NCBI RefSeq assembly: GCF_900110415.1
Contig: NZ_FODR01000005.1
Location: forward strand, 248,001 to 312,000
Direction of reading: 5' to 3'
Origin: Mucilaginibacter sp. OK283
Lineage (GTDB): Bacteria > Bacteroidota > Bacteroidia > Sphingobacteriales > Sphingobacteriaceae
Length of the DNA: 64,000 bases
The position numbers and the translations under genes were made by a program. Position 1 is the first letter of the stretch; each line of letters starts with the position of its first letter. The notes beneath the pieces were generated by a model that did not search any database, had not been told where the DNA came from, and saw nothing but the letters and a program-made list of their open reading frames with translations. Shown piece after piece: positions 14,722 to 23,405 of the stretch.

Positions 14722-15528
14722 TTATTTAATGAATTTACCCACAACCGAATTTGGCCGAAGTAATGTTTTAATTTGTGAATAGGGGATAAACAACCCGGTT
14801 ATCCCGGCAGCATAGGGCTTAATTTCATATTGGTTGTAGATGAATTTGAGCCCTATGGGTGTAACCGAAAAATTATCGTTCAGCGCGAATTTATTGTCCT
14901 TAAAAAAATAGTCGCGGGCCAGGGATGCTGTATCATTTAGCTTTTCCTCCTTACGGAAAATTCCCTCGGCAATGGCCTTTAGTTTATCGGCATAACCGTC
15001 AATAAAAAGATCATTTAAGGTGATGCTTTTGTTGGCTTTGGTATTCCAGTTGATAAAATATGTTCCCGATGATCCGTGTGCGCCGCCCTGATAGGTATAA
15101 CCACCAACTTCGAGGGTGGTTATGCTGGAATCCTGCATCAACACTTTGGCATAGCTGTCGAGCGTAAAAAACATGCTTGACCGTGGATCCGTTTTTTTAA
15201 AATCGGCGTAAGCTTTTAAAAAATGTTTACCCATCAGTTCAATGCTGCTATCTGGTTTGCCATCCATTGCAAACAAGCTGGTGAGCTTTTGAGTAACCGA
15301 ATCGTTAAGCTTTTGCTGAGCCGTAAATACAGGGTATTTTACTTTTACCACGGTACAACCGCTATCCGGTTTGCTGCCGCAATCTGCCGCACGCTCATGA
15401 ATAGATTTATAAGTATAGGCAAGCGTGTCTTTTATTGTTTGTTTATCTTCTTTGGGTTTAACGCTCCATTGGCACGATGCAAATGCAAATCCAACTAAAA
15501 TAAAACAAAGCCTGTTGATGGTTTTCAT
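14722..15528 (-). CDS. DUF3298/DUF4163-like lipoprotein
   Basis: The 268-residue protein has a lipoprotein signal (LCFILVGFAFASC, Cys19 or so). Its body is a two-part fold: a DUF4163-like stretch (VKVKYPVFTAQQ through KTDPRSSMFFTLDSYAKV), followed by GGYTYQGGAHGSSGTYFINWNT and the DUF3298 hallmark SITLNDLFIDGY, ending with KFIYNQYEIKPYAAG. The same domains occur outside the cell in RsiV anti-sigma proteins, which bind lysozyme. No transmembrane or sigma-binding part is present here. It sits immediately upstream of aspartate kinase with zero spacing; the functional tie is unknown. Confidence 0.82.
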   Translation of the reverse strand: MKTINRLCFILVGFAFASCQWSVKPKEDKQTIKDTLAYTYKSIHERAADCGSKPDSGCTVVKVKYPVFTAQQKLNDSVTQKLTSLFAMDGKPDSSIELMGKHFLKAYADFKKTDPRSSMFFTLDSYAKVLMQDSSITTLEVGGYTYQGGAHGSSGTYFINWNTKANKSITLNDLFIDGYADKLKAIAEGIFRKEEKLNDTASLARDYFFKDNKFALNDNFSVTPIGLKFIYNQYEIKPYAAGITGLFIPYSQIKTLLRPNSVVGKFIK

Positions 15529-15602
15529 GTTAGATGTTGTTTTAATAGTTATAGCTTAATACACCAATAGCTTGTTTGGTTTTACAAGGGCATTGTTTTT
15601 GA

Positions 15603-15790
15603 ACGCTGGCGAAGACTCACCCGACGAGGCTTCGCCCGTCACCCTCTCTTCACCTGCGGTGGAAAGAGGGGCTTGGAATTTGACTAATGTTGCTCATTTA
15701 CAATAATTTATCTGTAGTCAAGCCCCTCTTTCCGGCGAAGCCGAAGAGAGGGTGGCCAGCGCAGCGTAGCCGGGTGATTCTTCCCCGCCA
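15603..15790. repeat. Nested inverted-repeat element
   Basis: Arms at 15641-15675 and 15719-15753 (ACCCTCTCTTC ... AAAGAGGGGCTTG and its inverse) match at 30 of 35. Outer arms at 15612-15623 and 15771-15782 match at 11 of 12. Each inner arm also folds on itself around GGCGAAGCC. The element fills the gap between the DUF3298-like and GNAT genes, which are both on the minus strand. No ORF is seen in it. Confidence 0.7.
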
Positions 15791-15805
15791 TGCAACGCCG
15801 GTTTG

Positions 15806-16336
15806 TTAATACTGCTCCAACTGCTCTTTCGACAACGACACATTAAGCCACCCCGCCTCAATATTAGCCTCGTATTTTTTGTAAAAGTTAATAGCCGGTT
15901 CGTTCCAGTCAAGCACTTGCCAAACCATGCCGCTAAAGCCAAGTTCTTTGGCTTCCACAATTAACCTTTCAATCAAAAGCTTGCCAATTTTTTGGCCGCG
16001 ATATGCCTCGGTAACAATTAAATCTTCCAGGTACAAGCGGCAGCCTTTCCAGGTTGAGTAGCGGATATAATAAAGCGCGAAACCCACTATCAGTCCGTCA
16101 ACTTCGGCCACGTAAGCCTTCCAAACAGGTTTGGCGCCAAAACCGGCATCAATAAACTCGTCTAAAGTAACGGTTACTTCCTCCGGCGCCCGCTCAAATA
16201 AGGCCAGCTCATGCACCAGTTCCAACAACCGCGGGCAATCTTCAACGGTGGCAACACGCAAGGTAGCCGAAGCCCCCCCCGCCCCCTGAAGGGGGAGCTT
16301 TTGATTGGTATGGTTTGTTATTTCGTTAGTTTCCAA
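15806..16336 (-). CDS. GNAT family N-acetyltransferase
   Basis: The 176-residue protein has the GNAT fold: LRVATVEDCPRLLELVHELA (beta1-alpha1), LIVTEAYRGQKIGKLLIERL with the acetyl-CoA motif Q/R-x-x-G-x-G/K, and the C-terminal FYKKYEANIEAGW. It resembles diamine/thialysine acetyltransferases. The first about 25 residues (METNEITNHTNQKLPLQGAG) are not part of the fold: they are encoded by the GC-rich palindrome at 16282-16295, a repeat that seems to have inserted at the gene start. Its substrate is unknown. Confidence 0.85.
   Translation of the reverse strand: METNEITNHTNQKLPLQGAGGASATLRVATVEDCPRLLELVHELALFERAPEEVTVTLDEFIDAGFGAKPVWKAYVAEVDGLIVGFALYYIRYSTWKGCRLYLEDLIVTEAYRGQKIGKLLIERLIVEAKELGFSGMVWQVLDWNEPAINFYKKYEANIEAGWLNVSLSKEQLEQY
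16270..16300. repeat. GC-rich repeat inside the GNAT N-terminus
   Basis: A run of C followed by the perfect dyad CCCCCTGAAGGGGG at 16282-16295 is embedded in the reading frame of the acetyltransferase. The same AAGCTCCCCCTTCAGGGGG string is, as I recall, a frequent intergenic repeat in this bacterial group. Here it codes for KLPLQGAGGA. Confidence 0.55.
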
Positions 16337-16445
16337 TTCTGTAAATTCTTTAATTATGTAAACCGTGCAGCGCTCTTGAGCACCTATTAAAACAAATAAT
16401 TTGCGAAAAATTCCGGCCCAGTTACCCCAATCAACCTAATCAACC

Positions 16446-16480
16446 ACTCACTACTCACTACTCACTACTCACTACTCACC
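16446..16480. repeat. Five tandem copies of ACTCACT
   Basis: Five 7-bp units of ACTCACT, the last imperfect, lie 2 bp beyond the stop codon of yggS. The number of copies could vary between strains. No regulatory role is apparent. Confidence 0.85.
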
Positions 16481-16482
16481 AA

Positions 16483-17172
16483 CTAATTATTCTTCCAATG
16501 CTTCACCACCCTGGTGCCAAAAATAGTGCTGCCCAGGCGTACCATGTTGCTGCCTTGCTCAATGGCTATTTTATAGTCGGACGACATGCCCATCGATAAA
16601 ATGTTAAAACTATCATCTTTTCTGAAATAGCTCACTTTTATTCCGTCAAAAAAGGTCTTCAGTTCGTAATATTCCTCTTTTACCTGCTTTTCGTTATCGG
16701 TATTAGTGGCAATGCCCATTAACCCGCGTATGCGAACGTTTTTACAAGCTGCAAATTCATCAGATCGTAATAGCTCTATCGCCTCATCAAAACCCAGCCC
16801 AAATTTAGTTTCCTCGTCGGCAATATAAATTTGCAGCAGGCAATCAATTACCCTGTCGGCTTTTTGGGCATGCTTGTTTATTTCCTGTAGCAGCTTTACG
16901 CTATCAACAGATTGTATCATGCTTACAAAAGATGCTATGTATTTTACCTTATTGGTTTGCAGGTGGCCAATCAGGTGCCATTCAATATCCTTGGGCAATT
17001 GCTCGTATTTTTCAACCAGTTCCTGTACCTGGTTTTCGCCAAATAAACGCTGCCCGGCATCATATGCTTCCTGCAATACGGCAGCGGGTTTTGTTTTTGA
17101 TACGGCTAACAATATTATCTTGTCGGCCTCCGTTTCTTTTTTTAAGCTTTTGATATTATCTGCAATGCTCAT
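16483..17172 (-). CDS. yggS: YggS/PROSC family PLP homeostasis protein
   Basis: The 229-residue protein is a single PLP-binding barrel. LLAVSKTKPAAVLQEAYDAG carries the Schiff-base lysine (about residue 26), followed by RLFGENQVQELVEKY, DIEWHLIGHLQTNK and the phosphate-binding end SMGMSSDYKIAIEQGSNMVRLGSTIFG. Members hold and deliver pyridoxal 5'-phosphate and keep its level stable; no catalysis is established. The gene reads away from the DUF4296 gene at 17216, so a short 43-bp divergent promoter region separates them. Confidence 0.93.
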   Translation of the reverse strand: MSIADNIKSLKKETEADKIILLAVSKTKPAAVLQEAYDAGQRLFGENQVQELVEKYEQLPKDIEWHLIGHLQTNKVKYIASFVSMIQSVDSVKLLQEINKHAQKADRVIDCLLQIYIADEETKFGLGFDEAIELLRSDEFAACKNVRIRGLMGIATNTDNEKQVKEEYYELKTFFDGIKVSYFRKDDSFNILSMGMSSDYKIAIEQGSNMVRLGSTIFGTRVVKHWKNN

Positions 17173-17215
17173 TTATCCGTAAATTTGCTTAATTAATCAG
17201 CCGCTAAATTACAGA

Positions 17216-17827
17216 ATGTATAAATACTTGACCTTGTTTTTTTCAGTAACACTTTTTTTGTGCGGTTGCAAAAGCGATAGTGTCCCCTCAAAATTTATCC
17301 AGCCCAAACAAATGACTGGCTTATTGATACAGATACACCTCATAGACGGTTCGTTATATAACGGTTTGCAGGGGGGCGATAGCCTGTACAAATATGGCAT
17401 GGGCAAATATTTAGCAGCCTTTAAAAAATTCAATACCGATTCGGCCCAGTTCAGGAAAAGCATGCAGTACTACGCCAGCGAACCCGATAAGCTGTTTAAA
17501 ATATATGACTCTGTTGAGGTTAGGATAAAAACCATGTCGGATTCTGTTAACCTGGCTCAAAACAAACAGCGAATGGCTAATCAAAAAGCCGATTCGTTGA
17601 AGGCCGATTCGGTAAGAAAAGCGATGCTTAGACCGAAAACTGCTGCCCAAAAAGCCGATTCGGTTAAGCAGGCAAAAATCAGGGAAAGCGTGATGGCGCG
17701 GAAGGCCGATTCGCTAAAGAACGATTTAGCTAAACAAGCAAAAATCAGAAGAGCGATGAATTCAAAAATCGACTCGGCAAAAAAATTAAAACATAGAAAA
17801 AAACTTAATGCTGTACCCATTAAATAG
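17216..17827 (+). CDS. DUF4296 domain lipoprotein with KADS-repeat tail
   Basis: The 203-residue protein has a lipoprotein signal (FFSVTLFLCGC). Residues about 35-105 match the DUF4296 pattern: MTGLLIQIHLIDGSLYN, a region ending in FNTDSAQFRKSMQYYASEPD, then KLFKIYDSVEVRIKTM. The last about 85 residues are a basic, Ala/Lys/Ser-rich, probably helical tail with repeated K-A-D-S-x-K units. The function of the family is unknown; it is confined to Bacteroidota. The tail has a composition that could lie along peptidoglycan or nucleic acid. The gene overlaps mutS2 by 20 bp. Confidence 0.8.
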   Translation: MYKYLTLFFSVTLFLCGCKSDSVPSKFIQPKQMTGLLIQIHLIDGSLYNGLQGGDSLYKYGMGKYLAAFKKFNTDSAQFRKSMQYYASEPDKLFKIYDSVEVRIKTMSDSVNLAQNKQRMANQKADSLKADSVRKAMLRPKTAAQKADSVKQAKIRESVMARKADSLKNDLAKQAKIRRAMNSKIDSAKKLKHRKKLNAVPIK

Positions 17828-20177
17828 TGTAGATAAGCTTGGGTTTACCGAAGTAAAGGAATTAATAAAAGCTCATTGCCTGAGCGAAATGGGCCAGCAA
17901 ATGGTTGATAAGATACAGGTGATGAGCAATTACGACCAGATTGCCAAGTTTTTAAGCCAGGCCAACGAGTTCAAAAATATCCTAGTAAACGATGCCGCAC
18001 TACCCATTCATCATTTTTTTGATATTAAATCCCTGGCCAATAAAGCCCGTATAGAAGGTGTTTTTTTGAGCGAGGAAGAATTTTACCAGGTGCAGGCCTC
18101 CCTGCAAACCGTATTTGCCGTTATCGCTTACTTTAGCGAACGGGAAGGCCTTTACCCCAACCTGGAGGCCCTTTTTGAGCACCTGCCTATTGAGAAAGCC
18201 ATCCTGAAAAAGATTGACGCGGTTATTGACCCTAAAGGAAAAATACGCCCCAATGCATCGCGCGAGTTACAGGAAATAACATCGGGCATAGCCAAAGCCG
18301 AGCAGGAAGCCCGCAAAAAGATTGACCAGATATTTAAAAATGCGTCATCAAGCGGCTGGACGGCTGATGGATCGCTCACGGTACGCGATGGCAGGCTGTG
18401 TATCCCGCTGTTAGCCGAAAACAAGCGTAAGCTAAAAGGTTTTATCCACGACGAATCGGCCTCGGGCCAAACCGTTTATATGGAACCCGAAGAGGTTTTT
18501 ACCCTCAACAACCGGGTACGCGACCTGGAATTTGAGCGTCGCCGCGAGATTGTAAAGATATTGACAGCGTTAACAACCGAGTTAAGGCCTTATGCGCCGC
18601 TTTTGCTATCATACCACAGCCTGTTAACCAAGCTTGATTTTGTACGCGCCAAGGCCCTGTTTGCCATTGATATTGAAGGCGAAATGCCCCAGGTGGTGAA
18701 CGAGCCGAAACTAAAATTATTTAATGCCCGTCACCCGCTGCTGTTCCTGAATTTTAAAAAGGAGCAAAAAACGGTGGTGCCTTTAAACGTACAGATTGAT
18801 GAAGGTACACGCATTATTGTAGTATCGGGCCCTAATGCGGGCGGTAAATCTGTTTGTATGAAAACGGTTGGCCTGCTGCAAATGATGGTTCAGGCGGGCT
18901 TGCTGATACCGGCTGCCGAAGCCAGTGTAATAGGTGTGTTTAAGCAGATGTTTGTTGACATAGGTGACGATCAATCCATCGAGAGCGATTTGAGTACCTA
19001 TAGCGCCCATCTATCCAAAATGAAAAATTTTGTGGAGCAGGCCAATGGTAAAACCCTGATACTGATTGATGAGTTTGGTACCGGTACCGATCCGCAATTT
19101 GGCGGGCCCATTGCCGAAGCTGTGCTGGAATCGCTAAACCATAAAAAGGTGAGGGGCATGGTCACTACCCACTACAGTAACCTCAAGATCTTCGCCAGCA
19201 ATACCGAGGGGATAGAGAATGCATCGATGCTGTTTAATAACGTAGAGATGAAGCCGCTTTACCGGCTGGAAGTTGGCAAGCCCGGCAGCTCGTATGCTTT
19301 TGAGATAGCCCAAAAAATAGGCCTGCCGCCAAGTGTACTTAACCTTGCCCGCAATAAAATAAGCGAAGGCCAGAAAAAGGTAGATACCCTGCTGGTTGAC
19401 CTGGAACGCGAAAAACGCGAGATATCTGAAGCCAAACAAAAGCTGGACAAGCAGCAGCGTAAGGTGAACGAGTTACAGGCCGAGAACGAAAAGCTGAAAA
19501 GTTACCTGGACGAAAATAAAAAAGTACTGATACGCGAAGCTAAAGACCAGGCCAAAAATATTATCCTAAACGCCAATAAGCTGGTGGAAAACACCATATC
19601 TGAAATTAAAAGCAGCAACGCCGATAAGGAGAAAACCCGCACCCTGCGCGAAAACCTGAACATTGAACTTAAAAAGAACACGGTAAAAGTTGAGCCGGTA
19701 AAACAAAGCCCCGCGGCTTCCGCCGAGGAAGAGCTGAAGCCTGGCGACTGGGTAAAATTAACCGATTCGGAAACTACCGGGCAGGTGATTGAGATCATTC
19801 GTGATAACGTGGTAATTGCCATCGGCGATTTGCGCACCGTGGCTAAAAAGAAAAAGGTAGAGCGGGTGAGCAAATCGTCGGTGCCTAAAGAGGTGAGGCG
19901 TACCATGAACTCGCATACCAGCGATTTCGCTAATTTTAGTCCGGAGATTGACGTGCGCGGCCAGCGCACCGAAGATGCGCTGCACAATATCGAAAAACTG
20001 TTTGACCGCGCCCTGATGATGGGTTTTGGTAACCTGAAAATCATCCACGGCAAAGGCGATGGCATTTTGCGCAAAATGATACGCCAATACCTCAAAAAAT
20101 ACGACCAGGTTGATCGCCTTGAGGATGAACATGCAGATAGGGGTGGCGATGGAATAACTTATGTATATTTGAAATAA
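17808..20177 (+). CDS. mutS2: Endonuclease MutS2
   Basis: The 789-residue protein has the MutS2 order: N-terminal lever and clamp helices, an ABC-type ATPase with Walker A GPNAGGKSV (about residue 343), TYSAHLSKM, Walker B LILIDEFGTGTDP and TTHYSN, a long coiled coil (about 520-620), a KOW-like GDWVKLTDSETTGQV segment, and a C-terminal Smr nuclease domain (DVRGQRTEDAL and IIHGKGDGILRKMI, about 712-789). MutS2 suppresses recombination and in some bacteria rescues collided ribosomes through Smr cleavage. It overlaps the 3' end of the DUF4296 gene by 20 bp, suggesting coupled translation. Confidence 0.95.
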   Translation: MLYPLNSVDKLGFTEVKELIKAHCLSEMGQQMVDKIQVMSNYDQIAKFLSQANEFKNILVNDAALPIHHFFDIKSLANKARIEGVFLSEEEFYQVQASLQTVFAVIAYFSEREGLYPNLEALFEHLPIEKAILKKIDAVIDPKGKIRPNASRELQEITSGIAKAEQEARKKIDQIFKNASSSGWTADGSLTVRDGRLCIPLLAENKRKLKGFIHDESASGQTVYMEPEEVFTLNNRVRDLEFERRREIVKILTALTTELRPYAPLLLSYHSLLTKLDFVRAKALFAIDIEGEMPQVVNEPKLKLFNARHPLLFLNFKKEQKTVVPLNVQIDEGTRIIVVSGPNAGGKSVCMKTVGLLQMMVQAGLLIPAAEASVIGVFKQMFVDIGDDQSIESDLSTYSAHLSKMKNFVEQANGKTLILIDEFGTGTDPQFGGPIAEAVLESLNHKKVRGMVTTHYSNLKIFASNTEGIENASMLFNNVEMKPLYRLEVGKPGSSYAFEIAQKIGLPPSVLNLARNKISEGQKKVDTLLVDLEREKREISEAKQKLDKQQRKVNELQAENEKLKSYLDENKKVLIREAKDQAKNIILNANKLVENTISEIKSSNADKEKTRTLRENLNIELKKNTVKVEPVKQSPAASAEEELKPGDWVKLTDSETTGQVIEIIRDNVVIAIGDLRTVAKKKKVERVSKSSVPKEVRRTMNSHTSDFANFSPEIDVRGQRTEDALHNIEKLFDRALMMGFGNLKIIHGKGDGILRKMIRQYLKKYDQVDRLEDEHADRGGDGITYVYLK

Positions 20178-20196
20178 AAGTAATTATTGATTTAGA

Positions 20197-20715
20197 ATGA
20201 GATATTGGTTTGTCTTTTTTCTTTTAATAAATTTATCAGCAAAAGCACAAAGTGTCATTAAGCCTGATATATTAAGGGGTGACACCACGTTTAGTATCCA
20301 GGGTGAAAATTATTCTGGTTACGTATTCCCTGCTAAAAGTAAGGTTGATATAGATGCAGAACAAAAAGGAAGATTTACCCCTACGATTGATGATATTAAG
20401 GCGGCAGAACTGGCTTTAACTCACATTTCCAAACATCCACAAATAATAGATGGAAAAAAAATGTATGGACGAAAAGTTTTAGCAGATGTTACGCCTGGCT
20501 TTAGTAATTACAAAAGGCAGTATGTGGGCTATATAAATGTCGAAAACCAGAAAGTATTGCTTATTAATATTTTGAATTTCAAGAATCGGACTGAAGCCAA
20601 GGAATATTTCAAAAATTGGGAACATCATTTTATTATGGGTTTTGATGGCTTTTATGAATATAACTACACAGATTTTAGGTTTAATTTATCAACAAAAAAG
20701 ATGGAGGATAATTAA
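20197..20715 (+). CDS. Secreted hypothetical protein
   Basis: I do not recognise this 172-residue protein. The first 17 residues (MRYWFVFFLLINLSAKAQ) form a signal peptide with an A-x-A cleavage site. The mature part has TIDDIKAAELALTHISKHPQ and a lysine- and aromatic-rich end (FKNWEHHFIMGFDGFYEYNY), suggesting a small periplasmic alpha/beta domain. It follows mutS2 after 19 bp and could be on the same transcript. Composition is AT-rich compared with mutS2. Confidence 0.7.
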   Translation: MRYWFVFFLLINLSAKAQSVIKPDILRGDTTFSIQGENYSGYVFPAKSKVDIDAEQKGRFTPTIDDIKAAELALTHISKHPQIIDGKKMYGRKVLADVTPGFSNYKRQYVGYINVENQKVLLINILNFKNRTEAKEYFKNWEHHFIMGFDGFYEYNYTDFRFNLSTKKMEDN

Positions 20716-20815
20716 ACTGGTGAGTAACACGCTGTAAAAATTCATCATCCCGGTTTAAGGAGTAACTTGTGTTTATTTGAAATAAGTTAGTATATTTTCC
20801 AAATATTATAAACCA

Positions 20816-21178
20816 ATGGGCCTAAAAACTATCACTCCAATGTTATACACCCGGCAGGTACGGGAAACAGTAGATTATTACATTAGTAACCTGGGCTTTA
20901 CATGTGTTGGATATGATGAGCGCTGGGGTTGGGCAACGGTTAGCCGCGATGATATCGAAATTATGTTTGCGCTACCCAATGAGCATGAGCCCTTCGGGAT
21001 GCCCAAGTTTACCGGGTCGTTGTACATCCGTACGGATAAAGTTGATGAGCTGTGGAAGGAACTGAAAGAACAGGCCATCATTTGTTACCCCATTGAAACT
21101 TTTGATTTTGGCATGCGCGAATTTGCCATTTACGATTACAACGGGTACCTGTTGCAATTTGGTACTCCGGTTGATTAG
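20816..21178 (+). CDS. VOC superfamily (bleomycin-resistance-like) protein
   Basis: A 120-residue single VOC module: TITPMLYTRQVRETVDYYIS opens the first beta-alpha unit and REFAIYDYNGYLLQFGTPV closes the last. The usual metal ligands are partly absent: the first His is replaced by Met in PMLYT and the terminal Glu by Gln in LLQFG, which resembles the bleomycin-binding resistance proteins that sequester rather than react. The protein would be a cytosolic dimer. No partner gene is obvious. Confidence 0.8.
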   Translation: MGLKTITPMLYTRQVRETVDYYISNLGFTCVGYDERWGWATVSRDDIEIMFALPNEHEPFGMPKFTGSLYIRTDKVDELWKELKEQAIICYPIETFDFGMREFAIYDYNGYLLQFGTPVD

Positions 21179-21370
21179 TCATTTTGCTTCGTGTCATTAG
21201 GTCATTAGTTGGTGTGTGCTTCAAAGGTGCTTGCGAAGGCATTGAAAGGTGTGAGTTTGGTGTTTAAAAGGATGTTGAAGGTGTGCGAACGGTGCATGGC
21301 AGGAGGGATGTTTACTGGCTTGTTTTACGCCGGCAAAATTCATAAATTAGGCCTGTAAACCGGCAAAAAA

Positions 21371-22456
21371 ATGCGTAAATTATACTTTATAATTCTGTTC
21401 CTGGTAACTTCAGGAGGCCTATTAACCTGCCAGGCGCAAAGCCTGGTGCTCAAAAGCAAGGATACCCATATCCGATACACCGGCCGCATTAACATGACCG
21501 ATGAGGCTGCGGAATTTTACTGGACAGGTTCATCGGCCGTAATTAACTTTAAAGGTACCGGCGTATCGGCTGTGTTACAGGACGAGCGGGGCGAAAACTA
21601 TTTTACAATTATTGTAGATGGTAAGGTAACCAACACCTTACACCTGGAAAACGCCCAGAAAACATACACCCTTGCCGAAGGCCTTCCCGACGGTAACCAT
21701 AGCCTTGAACTATTCAAACGCACCGAATGGGATAAGGGTAAAACCACTTTTGTGCAGTTTATATTGGATAAAGGGGCATCTATATTACCGGCGCCACCTG
21801 TTAAAAAACGCAAAATTGAATTTTTTGGTAATTCCATCACCTGTGGCTACGCTGTTGAAGATACTACAGGGCAGGATAGAGGGAGCGCCCCTTACGAGAA
21901 CGGCTATATTAGCTATGCCGCTATAACGGCACGCCATTATGATGCGGCTTACGTGGCAACGGCTAAAAGCGGCATAGGGGTATTGGTAAGCTGGTTCCCG
22001 CTCATTATGCCCGAAATGTATAACCGCCTTGACCCAACCGACCCGACAAGCCTTTGGGACTTTACAAAATATACCCCCGATGTAGTGGTAATCAACCTGT
22101 TTCAAAACGATTCGTGGATAGTTAAAATGCCTGATAATCCACAATTTAAAGAACGTTTCGGCACAAAGCCACCCGAGGCTGATCAAATCGTCAAAGCCTA
22201 CCGGGAGATGGTAAAAAATATCCGCAAAAAATATCCCAAAGCCCAAATTCTTTGCATCCTGGGCAGTATGGATGCCACCAAAGACGGTTCGCCATGGCCC
22301 GGATATATCGAAAAGGCCGTTGCAAGTTTAAGCGATAAAGGCATTTACACTCACATGATCCCTTACAAGAATACGCCAGGGCACCCAAGCGCTAAGGAAC
22401 AGCAGGCCATGGCCGATGACTTGATAGCTTTTATCGATAAGAATATTAAGTGGTGA
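21371..22456 (+). CDS. Secreted SGNH esterase, CE2-like
   Basis: The 361-residue protein has a signal peptide (about 20 residues ending TCQAQS). Residues about 30-140 are a jelly-roll domain (RYTGRINMTDEAAEFYWTGS and ERGENYFTIIVDG). It is followed by an SGNH domain with FFGNSITCGYAVED (nucleophile Ser), TAKSGIGV (block II), VVINLFQNDSW (block III Asn) and the closing GHPSAKEQQAMADDL (catalytic His). The order matches family CE2 acetylesterases, which deacetylate xylan, mannan or glucomannan oligosaccharides. It stands apart from the two PULs but is in keeping with polysaccharide use. Confidence 0.85.
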   Translation: MRKLYFIILFLVTSGGLLTCQAQSLVLKSKDTHIRYTGRINMTDEAAEFYWTGSSAVINFKGTGVSAVLQDERGENYFTIIVDGKVTNTLHLENAQKTYTLAEGLPDGNHSLELFKRTEWDKGKTTFVQFILDKGASILPAPPVKKRKIEFFGNSITCGYAVEDTTGQDRGSAPYENGYISYAAITARHYDAAYVATAKSGIGVLVSWFPLIMPEMYNRLDPTDPTSLWDFTKYTPDVVVINLFQNDSWIVKMPDNPQFKERFGTKPPEADQIVKAYREMVKNIRKKYPKAQILCILGSMDATKDGSPWPGYIEKAVASLSDKGIYTHMIPYKNTPGHPSAKEQQAMADDLIAFIDKNIKW

Positions 22457-22460
22457 CAAA

Positions 22461-22628
22461 TGTGCAGATTTCAAATTTCAGATGTGCAGATAATTTTTGT
22501 CTGAACATGGATTAAGCACATTTATCAGATTTTGATTTGCAAAGCCACATTTCCTGTAAATCATTTAATCAGAAAATACCGAGTTCAAAAAAAAATCTGC
22601 ACATCTAAAATCTGCATATCTGCACATC
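22461..22628. repeat. Inverted copies of the TGTGCAGAT repeat between convergent genes
   Basis: Copy 2 of the dispersed repeat is at 22461-22491. An inverse form lies at 22595-22628 (ATCTGCACATC at both its ends). Together they make an AT-rich stem between the esterase gene and the convergent gene at 22634, where they could act as a two-way transcription barrier. Confidence 0.6.
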
Positions 22629-22633
22629 AATTT

Positions 22634-23176
22634 TTATTCCCCAACTTTCTGCTGGTCAGGCACCTCATTTGGCCCTGGTATATTGGCTTGGTTGTCTTCG
22701 CCTTTGCCGTCATCGTCGGCGGTTCCTTCCTGGTATTGTTGCTGCGATTCGCCGGGTTTTTCGTCTTCCTCGCTACCGGTATTTTCGCCGTTACCCTGGC
22801 TACCTGTAGCCGCATTATAATCTGAATACCCTGACTGGTTAGGATCCTTAAAATTATTATTTTCCGGATGCTCTTCAGATGGCTGCGTGCGGCGGAAGTA
22901 CTCATTGTTATAACCCGCGTTTTGCGACGGATTGGCCGGGTCATCACCCGATGGTGTCAGGTTGTTTTCGCCAAAACTTTGCCCGCCCATGCCTTGCCCT
23001 TCCATACCGGGGGCATCCTGTTTTTTTATGTCGTCTTTCGATGTTGGGTAGCCATGCTGCAGGTTTTCTTCCGTCAGGTTATCATCATCGTCTACCCGAT
23101 ATGCATTAGGCTTATTTTGCGTTTGTTCGTTTGGTAAGTCATTACTTTCGCCAAACCCGTTATCTTTTAATTCCAT
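22634..23176 (-). CDS. Acidic, low-complexity hypothetical protein
   Basis: This 180-residue protein has no signal, no membrane helix and no recognised domain. It is rich in Asn, Gln, Gly, Asp and Glu, with short segments such as DDDNLTEENLQHGYPTSKDD and QQQYQEGTADDDGKGEDNQA, and is expected to be disordered. Such proteins in Bacteroidota may be stress-related, but that is inference. The ATG at 23174-23176 is well placed. Confidence 0.65.
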   Translation of the reverse strand: MELKDNGFGESNDLPNEQTQNKPNAYRVDDDDNLTEENLQHGYPTSKDDIKKQDAPGMEGQGMGGQSFGENNLTPSGDDPANPSQNAGYNNEYFRRTQPSEEHPENNNFKDPNQSGYSDYNAATGSQGNGENTGSEEDEKPGESQQQYQEGTADDDGKGEDNQANIPGPNEVPDQQKVGE

Positions 23177-23405
23177 AGTTTTTATGTGTTGATGGATAAT
23201 TATAATGTTCTAATTTTCTAATTGTTTTATTTGTTTAATTATCATGAATAATTAAAAATCAAAAGTTAAAAATTGAGAATTAAAACCACTTCAGTATGGT
23301 GGCGCGAATAATTTATCGTTGGTGACTACCGATTGAAAAAATCTTGATTCCTGGCTCTTGATTCTTGACTCTTATCAGTAGTTTTGAAATAACCAATTAT
23401 AAAAC

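Noticed and set aside
16446..16480. Short tandem array ACTCACT as a CRISPR-like array
   Set aside because: Units are 7 bp with no spacers, far below CRISPR size; it is a simple tandem repeat. No cas genes are in the window.
22627..22947. Second minus-strand frame of about 106 codons over the acidic protein gene
   Set aside because: It is Arg/Thr/Ile-rich nonsense opposite a clear acidic-protein frame; the 180-residue frame is chosen.
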